A DNA stretch of 64,000 bases from Streptomyces fuscichromogenes (lineage in GTDB: Bacteria; Actinomycetota; Actinomycetes; Streptomycetales; Streptomycetaceae): NCBI RefSeq assembly GCF_014645815.1, contig NZ_BMML01000002.1, forward strand, positions 62,001-126,000, given 5' to 3'. The position numbers and the translations under genes are program-made. Below are positions 8,927 to 16,807 of this stretch, piece by piece (the first letter of the stretch is position 1; each line of letters starts with the position of its first letter). The notes below the pieces were generated by a model. That model ran no database searches. It was given only the letters and a program-made list of their open reading frames with translations, and was not told the origin of the DNA.

Positions 8927-9421
8927 ATGAGACGTAGCAAGCGGAAGTTACGCGCCGCGGTGATCGCCACCGCATCCGCCGCACTGCTGGCCGGCACCGT
9001 GGCACTGGCTCCCGGTGCGAGCGCCGTGACACCGACATGGGCCTCGACCTCTTACGACTGCGGAACCCTGGGATCGTCCCCCGCCGATCTCATCGCCACC
9101 CAGAACGGCACCTACGCGACGATCACCGTCGAGCTGCCCTCGCTGACCGTCCCCCTCCCCGTCCAGGCGTTCTCCGTCCCCGCCACCCTGGTGCTCTACG
9201 ACATCAACACCGGGGCCTCGACCACCTTCACCGGAGACGTGAACCCGTACATGGCCGTGGGCGACCCTCTCGACCTGGGCTGGCTCCAGGGCACGGTCAC
9301 CCCCGGAAGCACCCTGGACACCATCGGCGGCGGCCTGTCCAGGCTGACGTTCGTGCTCTACGGCATCACGTTCAACTGCCACGCGACCAGCTTCCTGTTC
9401 CCCGGCCCCTACCAGTTCTGA
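8927..9421 (+). CDS. Small secreted protein, paralogue B
   Basis: 164-aa exported paralogue of the protein at 5474-5983. The signal sequence (MRRSKRKLRAAVIATASAAL) and cleavage region GASAVTPTW are almost the same as in A. The mature part keeps YDCGTLG, the second cysteine in ITFNCHATS, LVLYDINTG, FVLYGITF and the terminal PGPYQF. AAGGGGAG at 8914-8921 sets the ATG at 8927. Mature sequences have diverged more than leader and promoter, consistent with an older duplication that now brackets the DUF6924-like and kinase genes. The function is unknown. Confidence 0.75.
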   Translation: MRRSKRKLRAAVIATASAALLAGTVALAPGASAVTPTWASTSYDCGTLGSSPADLIATQNGTYATITVELPSLTVPLPVQAFSVPATLVLYDINTGASTTFTGDVNPYMAVGDPLDLGWLQGTVTPGSTLDTIGGGLSRLTFVLYGITFNCHATSFLFPGPYQF

Positions 9422-9669
9422 GTCACGGTCCGCGGCGGCCGGACGGCCTGCGTGGCGATGCGGTGGCGGCAGGTTCCCGATCTGCCGGGCATGAGGGGCG
9501 GGCTGGCCCCTGCCTGCGCCGATCCACGTCGTCGTCTGCCTGTTCGCGGAGCCGGGCCAGGCCATCCGCGTTCGTCGCGGTGTGGGTCTGACCGCGAGAG
9601 TGGTGGGCGACATGGACGGCCGTGGAAAACCGGTAGCGCCCATGAAGGGCTGTCGTTATCGTCCCGGGG

Positions 9670-10161
9670 ATGGAGATCGAGGTCAGGGAAGTCCTGGACG
9701 GCCGCCGGGAGGACGACCCGGTGTGGGCGCTGATCGATGAACTCGGCCAGGGCGACTGGGTGCGGTTCACTGCGGGATTCCACCTGAGCTCGCACCTGCT
9801 CGCCGCGTACTCACCGGACACACGGCTGATGGGTTTCTGCCGCTACATCGTGCAGCCCATAGGCCCCGACACCGGCTGCCCGCCCATCACCGTCCAGGGA
9901 CAAGAGGTACACGAAGCGAAAATCCTCGCCTTCGGCGTTCCCGAGCGGTGGCGTCGACGGGGTGTGGGCACCGCCTTGCAGCGAGCGGTCATCGCGGCGG
10001 CAGGCAGGCAGGGCTGTCACCAGGTCAGGTCGCACAGCTCGGGCGACAACGTCGAGAACCACCAGCTCAAACTGCGGCTCGGCTTCGCCGTTCACCCAAT
10101 CGTCCGCGACGGCGATGACAGGGGCTGCTATTTCATCCTTCCACTGCCCCGGCGCGGCTGA
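9670..10161 (+). CDS. GNAT-family N-acetyltransferase
   Basis: 163-aa cytosolic acyl-CoA-dependent acetyltransferase. The acetyl-CoA pyrophosphate loop (motif A) is visible as VPERWRRRGVGTALQRAVI (about 95-113), fitting R-x-x-G-x-G/A. Motif B follows as NHQLKLRLGFAVHP. The start at 9670 gives a full-length GNAT fold (family about 140-170 aa). A purine run, CCGGGG, lies close upstream. It stands alone between a secreted-protein gene and a decayed fragment, so the substrate (amine, antibiotic or protein) is open. Confidence 0.75.
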   Translation: MEIEVREVLDGRREDDPVWALIDELGQGDWVRFTAGFHLSSHLLAAYSPDTRLMGFCRYIVQPIGPDTGCPPITVQGQEVHEAKILAFGVPERWRRRGVGTALQRAVIAAAGRQGCHQVRSHSSGDNVENHQLKLRLGFAVHPIVRDGDDRGCYFILPLPRRG

Positions 10162-10202
10162 CTCAGTCGCCGCCGGCCATACCCGCAAGACGAGGCTGAA
10201 GC

Positions 10203-10440
10203 TGCCTGATCCGCACCGCCCTCACCGCCCGCGCCGCCGAGCCCGAAGCTGCCGGACCCCCGGCTTACCAGCAGATCACGGCGGTGTTCGCGCGGCTGAT
10301 GCGTCGCTGCGGGCGCGGCAGGTGTGGGAGGCGATGGACCTGGAGATCGCGCCCAAGAACGTCAACAACACCCGCCTGATGCTCATGCGGCTGTCCGGGC
10401 GCGGCATGAAGCGCTCCGGGATCGGTGGAGGCTCCATCAG
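10203..10440 (+). pseudogene. Frameshifted relic of an HTH-like protein C-terminus
   Basis: One frame reads RTALTARAAEPEAAGPPAYQ then QITAVFA and stops making sense. The neighbouring frame continues as RADASLRARQVWEAMDLEIA then PKNVNNTRLMLMRLSGRGM. The switch at about 10290-10300 needs a 1-nt indel. The joined sequence looks like a winged or helix-turn-helix C-terminal region. No start codon with a ribosome binding site exists. I recognise the pattern as recurring in Streptomyces but cannot name the parent family. It marks decayed DNA at the left edge of the putative island. Confidence 0.55.
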
Positions 10441-10689
10441 ACCCCAGGGCGCTTCAGTTCGATGACCTGTGCGAGAAAGACATGGTCCTCGGATGACGGC
10501 TGAGTGTCGGAATTAGCGCACGATTCACGCGTCGCCTACAAGTGAGAATGGAGTGGGGCCCAGGGGCCCTCGAACCAACGGCACGACAGCAGACCTGCTC
10601 GGATCCCGGTGGAAAAATCAACCAAGTCCGTACACGGGGTTGGCCGTTCCTCGCACGGGCACGGCTCTTCCAGGTGAAGGAAGGCACGC

Positions 10690-11925
10690 ATGCGTGGGCT
10701 CGGAGATCATCTGACCATCGGTGAGCGCATCGCTTTCCACCGGCGCCGCCGCGGCTATACCCAGCAGGTTTTGGCCGGGTTGGTGGGCCGTAGCACCGAC
10801 TGGCTGGCCAAAGCGGAGTCAGGCCGGCGCAAGCCTCCCCGTATCGACATGCTCGCCGAGCTGGCCCATGTGCTGCGAGTGCCTCTCGGTGACCTGCTTG
10901 GGAGACCTGTGCTCATGGAGGACGAGCGCCAACAGGACGATGTACCTGCTGTCCGAGACGCCTTGATGAGCCCACGCCGCTTGTCACGCCTGCTCTTCGG
11001 GCCAGAGGCCGAGAGCCAGCTCCCGAGCCCGGGTTCAGTGGCGCCTCGCGTCGATGAAGCTTGGGACGACTACCAAGCCGGTCGGCTCGGGAAGGTTATC
11101 GCTGCGCTTCCCGGACTTCTTCAGAGCGTCCATGGACTCGAAGACCGCGCCGTTCGCTCCGCCACAGAGCGCATGGACTGCTGGGCCGTCTCCGCACGTG
11201 TCCACCACCTCGCAGCGACTGCCCTTGCCAAGGTGGGAGAGTCCGACATCTCCTGGCTCGCCGCTGAGAGGGCCATGAGGGCTGCCGACGAGGCGGAGGA
11301 CCCACTGGTCCTGGCCTCCGCAGCACGGTCAGGCACTCATGCCCTTCTGGCCAACGGACGGTACGACGACGCTCTGGAGCTGGCGATGACGGCGTCGAGA
11401 TGGCTGTCCGCCCGAATAGATGAGAGCGACCCGGCTGCACTGAGCTTGCTGGGCATGATTCACCTCCGAGCTGCCATCGCCGCAGCCCGGCATCAGGACC
11501 GTTCGACCGCTATGAGCCTCCTGGACCGCGCCGAGGACTTGGCCGATCGGCTCGGATCGGACGAAAACTACTGGCACACCTGCTTCGGCCCGACGAACGT
11601 GATGCTGCACCGATTGTCGGCGGAACTCGATCTCGACAACGTGGCGTACCTGGTGGAGCACGGAGACGTCGATGTGGACCACATGGCCGCGGAGCGAAGC
11701 GTCTCTCACCGCATCGACCACGCCCGCGCTCTCTCTTTGACAGGGCGGGCGGACGACGCGTTCACGGAACTGCGCACGGCCGAGTCAACGTCGCCTCAGC
11801 TCGTACGGAACAATCCTCGTGTCCGTGACACGCTGCGCGACCTGATCAAGCAGTCGCCGGTCACGGGTGGAGCTCCTTCCTCGGAGCTGTTCGTGATGGC
11901 TCAACGGTGCAGGGCGGTGCAGTGA
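10690..11925 (+). CDS. XRE-family regulator with TPR-like C-terminus
   Basis: 411-aa cytosolic regulator. Residues 8-70 are an XRE helix-turn-helix (LTIGERIAFHRRRRGYTQQV, WLAKAESGRRKPPRIDML). The rest is helical and TPR-like (repeated ALAKVGESDISWLAAERAM, HALLANGRYDDALELAMTAS, DDAFTELRTAES), as in actinomycete regulators that sense a small ligand or peptide. GAAGGAAGG at 10677-10684 sets the ATG. Its TGA overlaps the GTG start of the flavoprotein gene, so it is translationally coupled to the operon it probably controls. It is best read as the cluster-situated regulator of the genes to 18857. Confidence 0.85.
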   Translation: MRGLGDHLTIGERIAFHRRRRGYTQQVLAGLVGRSTDWLAKAESGRRKPPRIDMLAELAHVLRVPLGDLLGRPVLMEDERQQDDVPAVRDALMSPRRLSRLLFGPEAESQLPSPGSVAPRVDEAWDDYQAGRLGKVIAALPGLLQSVHGLEDRAVRSATERMDCWAVSARVHHLAATALAKVGESDISWLAAERAMRAADEAEDPLVLASAARSGTHALLANGRYDDALELAMTASRWLSARIDESDPAALSLLGMIHLRAAIAAARHQDRSTAMSLLDRAEDLADRLGSDENYWHTCFGPTNVMLHRLSAELDLDNVAYLVEHGDVDVDHMAAERSVSHRIDHARALSLTGRADDAFTELRTAESTSPQLVRNNPRVRDTLRDLIKQSPVTGGAPSSELFVMAQRCRAVQ

Positions 11926-12485
11926 GCACAGGGAATGGCCGGGTCTTGGGAGTCGTAGGGTCCAGTGCCGGTGGAGTCGAGACCTTGCGCGCCGGGCTCG
12001 TGGAGCCCGCGCTGGCGCGAGGCTGGCAAGTGGCGGTGACGCTGACACCGACAGCGGGTCGCTGGCTGCGCATGAGCGGTGAGGCCGACCGGTTGGAGAC
12101 GCTGACCGGCCTCCCCGTCCGGGACGAAGCGCGCTTGCCCGGCGAGGCAAGTCCCCATCCGAAGGTGGACTGCTATGTGGTGGCCCCCGCGAGCGCGAAT
12201 ACGGTGGCCAAGCTCGCGACCGGCATTGCGGACAACCAGGCGCTGACGCAAGTAGGCGAAGCCATCGGCACGCTCGAACTGCCCGTCGTGATGTTCCCCC
12301 GGGTCAATGCAGCTCATGCGCGCCATCCAGCCTGGAAGCGCCATGTCGCGACGCTGCGAGAGGCCGACGTGCACCTGGTCTACGGTCCGGATGTCTGGCC
12401 TCTGTACGAGCCACGCGAGGCTCCTGCCGGGCGGGAGTTGCCCTGGGCCGCAGTGCTCGAAACCGTCGAACGCCTCCTGGGCTGA
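11922..12485 (+). CDS. Flavoprotein of the HFCD/Dfp-like family
   Basis: 187-aa flavoprotein. The N-terminal VVGSSAGGVETLRAGLVEPAL resembles the FMN-phosphate loop of phosphopantothenoylcysteine decarboxylase/EpiD relatives. PASANTVAKLATGIADN (about 91-107) is the PASANT signature of homo-oligomeric flavin Cys-decarboxylases. The usual PxMNxxMW loop is altered to MFPRVNAAHARHPAWKRHV. It could oxidatively decarboxylate a thiol-bearing or aminoacyl intermediate, or act as a redox enzyme; the chemistry is inference. The GTG start at 11922 overlaps the regulator's stop (GTGA). It is far shorter than bifunctional CoaBC (about 400 aa), so it is not the housekeeping enzyme. Confidence 0.75.
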   Translation: MSTGNGRVLGVVGSSAGGVETLRAGLVEPALARGWQVAVTLTPTAGRWLRMSGEADRLETLTGLPVRDEARLPGEASPHPKVDCYVVAPASANTVAKLATGIADNQALTQVGEAIGTLELPVVMFPRVNAAHARHPAWKRHVATLREADVHLVYGPDVWPLYEPREAPAGRELPWAAVLETVERLLG

Positions 12486-12641
12486 CTCGATTCGCGGCTC
12501 CCCAAGTGCCGTAGCAACGAACCCGGACAGTTTGTCAGGGCTCCCGATCCTCAGGGCATCGAAGCTATCTCCCGTTGTTCCCCGCCGGGCTATCCGACGC
12601 CCGTGCTGGGCCATCTGCTGACTCTGGGACGGGAGTTCGCC
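12486..12641 (+). other. 156-bp spacer inside operon
   Basis: The only real gap in the operon. No SAM riboswitch or terminator was recognised before the methionine adenosyltransferase gene, although one would be plausible. An internal promoter may lie here. Confidence 0.35.
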
Positions 12642-13892
12642 ATGCCCCGAACGAGTATGACCCTCGGCAAGAGCCGCCTGGTCGTCGAGACCGGCGCTCA
12701 TGAGCCCGGTGGCACGACCATTGTGGAGCGCAAAGGCCTTGGCCACCCGGACACCCTTGCCGACCACCTGGCCGAGCGGCTCTCTCGTGCCTACAGCCGC
12801 TACACGGTGCGTCACTTCGGCGCTGTGTTGCACCACAACTTCGACAAGCTCGCCCTTCTGGGCGGGGCCAGCGAGGTCCGCTACGCCGGCGGCAAGATGA
12901 CGGCTCCGGTCCGGGTCCTGATCAACGGGCGAGCGGCGCCCGCCTGCGGCGGTGAGAGTATCCCGGTCCGAGAGATCGTCGAGGCGGAGGTCCGGGATTT
13001 CTTCGCTGAGCGCCTCCCGGAGGTCTCGGATCACCTCGACCTCTCGTTCAACATCACGAGCAATTCGAGCCCTGGCGCTGTACTGACCGGGGAAGCCGTT
13101 CCGGACCGCACCCGCTGGTTCAGCCCGCGATCCATAGACGATCTCCGGGAGCGCAGGGTCCGGCTCGCGAACGACACGTCGCTTGGTACCGGCTGGGCGC
13201 CCGAGAACTCCTTCGAGGCGTTCGTGCGCGAGCTGGTCGACCACCTTTCCGGACAGACCGACTTCAGAAGGGCTCACTCCTGGTGCGGCTCCGACGTGAA
13301 GCTCATGGGTTACTGGGACAGCGAGAGCGCCGACATCGTTCTGTGCGTGCCGCAGAAGTCGCGGCATGTGGGCAGCCGGGCGGAGTACATACGCAACACG
13401 GAGACCGTCCTGGCCGAGTGCCAGCGACTCGCCGGCATCCGGCTTCCCGACACCGAGGCCCGATTCCGGCTCAACGCTCGGGACATGCCCGAAAAGGACG
13501 AGCTTTACCTGACGTACACCGGAAGCTCGATCGAGTCCGGGGACGAGGGAGTCGTTGGACGCGGCAACCGCGTCAACGGCCTCATCACGCCGTTGCGCCC
13601 GATGAACCTGGAGGGTGCCAACGGAAAGAACCCCGTTTACCACGTCGGCAAGCTCTACAACGTCGCCGCGCAGCGCCTCGCACACCGTCTGCACGAAGCG
13701 ACCGACGGACATGCCGAGGTCCACCTCGTCAGCACCACGGGGCAGCGGCTCGACGAACCCTGGCGCATCCTCGTGCGCCTGTCCTCGCACGATGCGGAGA
13801 TGGACAAGGTCCACGCGCTCGTCTCCGAGGCCCTGGACGGGTTTCCGGCCCTCACGGACGAGTTGGTCTCGGACGGGATCGTTCTGAGCTGA
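12642..13892 (+). CDS. Methionine adenosyltransferase, archaeal type
   Basis: 416-aa S-adenosylmethionine synthetase of the archaeal-type (AdoMet_Synthase) family, not the bacterial MetK fold family. Visible features: VVETGAHEPGGTTIVERKGL then GHPDTLADHLAE (15-45), FNITSNSSPGAVLTGE, SLGTGWAPEN, VVGRGNRVNGLI, NLEGANGKNPVYHVGKLYNV. These match the archaeal enzymes in order and length (about 400 aa). It should make SAM from methionine and ATP. A streptomycete already has a metK elsewhere, so this is probably a pathway-dedicated SAM supplier for the operon. GGGAG precedes the ATG at 12642; the stop overlaps the next start (TGATG). Confidence 0.85.
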   Translation: MPRTSMTLGKSRLVVETGAHEPGGTTIVERKGLGHPDTLADHLAERLSRAYSRYTVRHFGAVLHHNFDKLALLGGASEVRYAGGKMTAPVRVLINGRAAPACGGESIPVREIVEAEVRDFFAERLPEVSDHLDLSFNITSNSSPGAVLTGEAVPDRTRWFSPRSIDDLRERRVRLANDTSLGTGWAPENSFEAFVRELVDHLSGQTDFRRAHSWCGSDVKLMGYWDSESADIVLCVPQKSRHVGSRAEYIRNTETVLAECQRLAGIRLPDTEARFRLNARDMPEKDELYLTYTGSSIESGDEGVVGRGNRVNGLITPLRPMNLEGANGKNPVYHVGKLYNVAAQRLAHRLHEATDGHAEVHLVSTTGQRLDEPWRILVRLSSHDAEMDKVHALVSEALDGFPALTDELVSDGIVLS

Positions 13893-14815
13893 TGAAACTG
13901 CATACGCTCGGAGAGGTGCCGCCGGGGTGCCGGCGGCGTCTCCTCGATCACTACGGTCCAGCGGCGGAAGCCTGGCTGAGGGATGCGCCGTTCCTTTTGG
14001 CTGAGGCGGCGGAGCGTTGGAAGCTCTCGCTGAAGAGCTACCACGACGCCGGACACGCCTCCGCCGTCGCGCTGGCCACCACTGGTGATGAGACACCGTT
14101 GATCCTCAAGGCGTGGTACGAGCCTCTGCGCTACCGCCACGAAACCGCCGCGCTGCGTACCTGGACCGGCGGGCCCACCGCGGGCTTGGCCGAGTCTGCA
14201 GATGACTTGTCCGTGGCCGCCCTGGAGCTGGTGGGTGGCCGACCGGGCGGCGGCGACTCCGGCGGATGCGAAAGGCAGACAGTCGCCGCTGCTATCCACG
14301 GGCTGCATGAGCTCGCCCGGAGAAGGCCGCAGCCGGATCTGCCCAGTTTGGACGGCTTCCGCCGGGAGGTCATGCTGCCCCGTATCCGAAAGCGAGCACG
14401 AAGCCTGGATCTTGGTGCTCGCCGAGCGCTCGTGGAGGAGACGTGCGCAAAGCTTTCCTCGTTCCGGGAAGATGCCACTCGCGGGACCGTGCTGCACGCC
14501 GATCTGTACCGGGAGAACGTGATCTTCGATGGTGCTGGGCATCCCCGCCTGATCGATCCGCACCCTCTGGTCGGAGATGCGGCGTTCGACTGGGCCTTCT
14601 GGACGGTCTACTACGACCTCGACCACGAGGTGACCGAGCGACTGGCGACTGCCGCGGGTATCTCACGCATCCCCGTCCCGGAGATCACTCCGTGGTGCAG
14701 GGCGCTCGCGGTCGACGGATTTCTCTATTACGTGGAGATCGGTGACCCCGCCGAGCCGAAGATCGAGAAGGTTCTGTTCTCGTTCCTGGCCTCCGACGTG
14801 GAGGGTGCCGAATGA
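13892..14815 (+). CDS. APH-family phosphotransferase
   Basis: 307-aa small-molecule kinase of the aminoglycoside/choline phosphotransferase superfamily. The catalytic loop is VLHADLYRENVIF (HxDxxxxN, about 199-211) and the metal-binding loop is LIDPHPLVGDAAFDWAFW. The nucleotide-binding lysine is probably in LILKAWYEP. It phosphorylates a hydroxylated small molecule, either a pathway intermediate or a self-resistance target. Its ATG shares an A with the stop of the SAM synthetase (TGATG), and its own stop overlaps the phosphatase start (ATGA), implying coupled translation. Pairing with a phosphatase is reminiscent of phosphorylate/dephosphorylate protection steps in antibiotic pathways. Confidence 0.8.
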   Translation: MKLHTLGEVPPGCRRRLLDHYGPAAEAWLRDAPFLLAEAAERWKLSLKSYHDAGHASAVALATTGDETPLILKAWYEPLRYRHETAALRTWTGGPTAGLAESADDLSVAALELVGGRPGGGDSGGCERQTVAAAIHGLHELARRRPQPDLPSLDGFRREVMLPRIRKRARSLDLGARRALVEETCAKLSSFREDATRGTVLHADLYRENVIFDGAGHPRLIDPHPLVGDAAFDWAFWTVYYDLDHEVTERLATAAGISRIPVPEITPWCRALAVDGFLYYVEIGDPAEPKIEKVLFSFLASDVEGAE

Positions 14816-15522
14816 CCACATACCTCCTCCGTCACGGAGAGACGGACTACAGCAAGCAGCACCTCGTCAACGGGGATCCGTCCCGTGCCGTCCCGCTCAA
14901 CGAAGCGGGTGTCCGTTCCTGCCGACAGCCGTGGTCGGCGCTGCCGATCTACAGGGTGCGCACATGGCTGGCGAGCGAATTCCCGCGAGCCCGGCAGACG
15001 GCTTCCCTGCTCACGGGGGTGCCCGCGCCGGACCTGGTCGTGGACGCACGCCTCAACGAACTGGACTACGGGAAGTTCGAAGGGCGCCCCTTCCTGGAGT
15101 ACGCCGCCTGGCTCGATACCCACGGCAGATCACCATGTCCGCCAGGATCTCGCGAATCCCAGCGCGACGGCATCCGGAGGATGCTCTCCGGGGTCCATGC
15201 GGCGCTGAAGTACCCGGGCCCTCGCGTTCTGGTCGGACATGGTCTGCTCCTGTCGGTCCTCCTCTGGTACCGCGACCGGAGTCGGTCCGAACCCGCTCCG
15301 CTGTTCTTCCCGGAAGCCCCCTGCGTCGAGCCTCTTTCGGTTCCCGACGATGTGCTTCCCGACTGGATCGAAGCTCTTCTGACCGAGCTCGACAGAGAGG
15401 AGCCGCAGGATCCGGAGGCGCGTGGCAGCGCCGCGATATTGCGGATGGGACAGGGGTCGGCGGTTGCTACCTTCGACGCAGCAGTCCACTCGCCGGAGAA
15501 AAAGGAACCTCCCCATGCATGA
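14812..15522 (+). CDS. Histidine phosphatase (phosphoglycerate mutase-like)
   Basis: 236-aa cytosolic histidine phosphatase. The phosphate-accepting RHGE is at residues 7-10 (TTYLLRHGETDY), followed by SEFPRARQTA, ELDYGKFEG and the second catalytic histidine in VLVGHGLLLS. It removes phosphate from small substrates; in this operon it may act on the product of the preceding kinase or a sugar phosphate used by the glycosyltransferase. It overlaps the kinase by 4 bp and the seryl-tRNA synthetase start by 8 bp. The last 30 residues read through the ribosome binding site of the next gene. Confidence 0.8.
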   Translation: MTTYLLRHGETDYSKQHLVNGDPSRAVPLNEAGVRSCRQPWSALPIYRVRTWLASEFPRARQTASLLTGVPAPDLVVDARLNELDYGKFEGRPFLEYAAWLDTHGRSPCPPGSRESQRDGIRRMLSGVHAALKYPGPRVLVGHGLLLSVLLWYRDRSRSEPAPLFFPEAPCVEPLSVPDDVLPDWIEALLTELDREEPQDPEARGSAAILRMGQGSAVATFDAAVHSPEKKEPPHA

Positions 15523-16807
15523 TGCCCGCGCCCTTCTCGAAATGGGTGCCGAAGCAGTACGTCGCCTCGGTCGCCGCGGATACTCGCTGGACCTGTCGGC
15601 GCTGGAGAGCCTCCAGTCTCGGCGTAACCAGAACATCCGCTCAGCCGACGAGCTGCGGGCAGAGTCCAAGCGGGTGGCCGGCGAGGTTCAGCAGACCGCG
15701 AAGCAGGGCGGGGACATCTTGAAGCTGAAGGAACGCGCCCGCGAGATCAAGGAACAGATCCGCGAGATCGAGGCGGACCAGGAGCAGATCCAGGAAGAGC
15801 TGCGCACGCTCCTGCTCACCATCCCGAATCTCCCGGACGACAGGGCGCCCGACGGCGACTCCGAGGAGTTCGCGGTGGAGGTCCGCCGGATCGGAACCCC
15901 GCCGACGTTCTCGTTCGCTCCGAAGGACCACGTCGACCTCGGCGAAGCCACCGGCATCCTCGACTTCGCGCGTGCCACGAAGCTGTCGGGTCCCCGTTTC
16001 GCCGTCTCTCGCGGCGCAGGGGCAGCGCTGGAGCGGGCCCTCGCCACGCTCTTTCTCGACATCCACACCCGTCGGCACGACTACGTCGAGCACTCGGTGC
16101 CGTTCCTGGTCACCAGGAAGACGATGACCGGGACCGGCCAGCTGCCGAAGTTCGAGGAGGACTTGTTCAAGACCGGCGTCGCCGATCGCGAACTGTTCCT
16201 GATCCCGACGGCTGAAGTCCCTCTCACCAATCTCTACGCGGACGAGATCATCCCGTCGGCCGACCTTCCGGTCGCGATCACCGCGCAGACTCCGTGCTTC
16301 CGGTCAGAGGCCGGCTCGTACGGCCGCGACACCCGGGGACTGATCCGTCAGCACCAGTTCACCAAGGTGGAGATGGTGCGGATCTGCGACCCCGAGGACG
16401 CTGACGCCGAGCTGGAGAAGATGATCGGCCACGCTGAAGCATGCCTGAAGGAACTGGGTCTTCCTTACCGCGTGGTCACCCTTGCCGCAGGCGACACGGG
16501 CTTCTCCGCCCAGCTCACCTACGACATTGAGGTCTGGTTCCCGAGCCAGAACACCTACCGCGAGATCTCCTCGGTCTCGAATTTCGGCACCTTCCAGGCG
16601 CGCCGCGCGAATATCCGCACTCGTGGTGCGGACGGTAAGCCCAAGCTGGTTGCCACGCTGAATGGCTCGGGCCTTCCGGTCGGCCGGACCATGGCCGCGC
16701 TGCTGGAACACTGCCAGCAACAGGACGGCTCCCTCGTCCTGCCCGAATCACTCGTCCCTTACCTCGGCTTCCGCCGTATCTCGGCGGACGGAACTCCGGA
16801 GGCATAG
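15515..16807 (+). CDS. Seryl-tRNA synthetase, second-copy type
   Basis: 430-aa class II aminoacyl-tRNA synthetase. The N-terminal 110 residues form the antiparallel coiled-coil arm for tRNA-Ser (RAESKRVAGEVQQTAKQGGD, REIKEQIREIEADQEQIQEE). The core holds motif 2 (PCFRSEAGSYGRDTRGLIRQ) and motif 3 (NGSGLPVGRTMAALLEH), with TAEVPLTNLY for serine/ATP binding. It appears intact. Its location inside a biosynthetic-type operon, not beside housekeeping genes, suggests a dedicated role: supplying Ser-tRNA to a transferase (as VlmL does in valanimycin biosynthesis) or giving resistance to a SerRS inhibitor (as in albomycin clusters). AAAGGAAC precedes the ATG. The TAG stop overlaps the GTG of the next gene. 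Confidence 0.9.
   Translation: MHDARALLEMGAEAVRRLGRRGYSLDLSALESLQSRRNQNIRSADELRAESKRVAGEVQQTAKQGGDILKLKERAREIKEQIREIEADQEQIQEELRTLLLTIPNLPDDRAPDGDSEEFAVEVRRIGTPPTFSFAPKDHVDLGEATGILDFARATKLSGPRFAVSRGAGAALERALATLFLDIHTRRHDYVEHSVPFLVTRKTMTGTGQLPKFEEDLFKTGVADRELFLIPTAEVPLTNLYADEIIPSADLPVAITAQTPCFRSEAGSYGRDTRGLIRQHQFTKVEMVRICDPEDADAELEKMIGHAEACLKELGLPYRVVTLAAGDTGFSAQLTYDIEVWFPSQNTYREISSVSNFGTFQARRANIRTRGADGKPKLVATLNGSGLPVGRTMAALLEHCQQQDGSLVLPESLVPYLGFRRISADGTPEA

Noticed and set aside
10203..10440. Intact small HTH gene
   Set aside because: Conserved-looking sequence switches frame, and no start codon with a ribosome binding site precedes it.
12486..12641. SAM riboswitch before the SAM synthetase gene
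   Set aside because: No conserved SAM-aptamer elements could be recognised in the 156-bp spacer.
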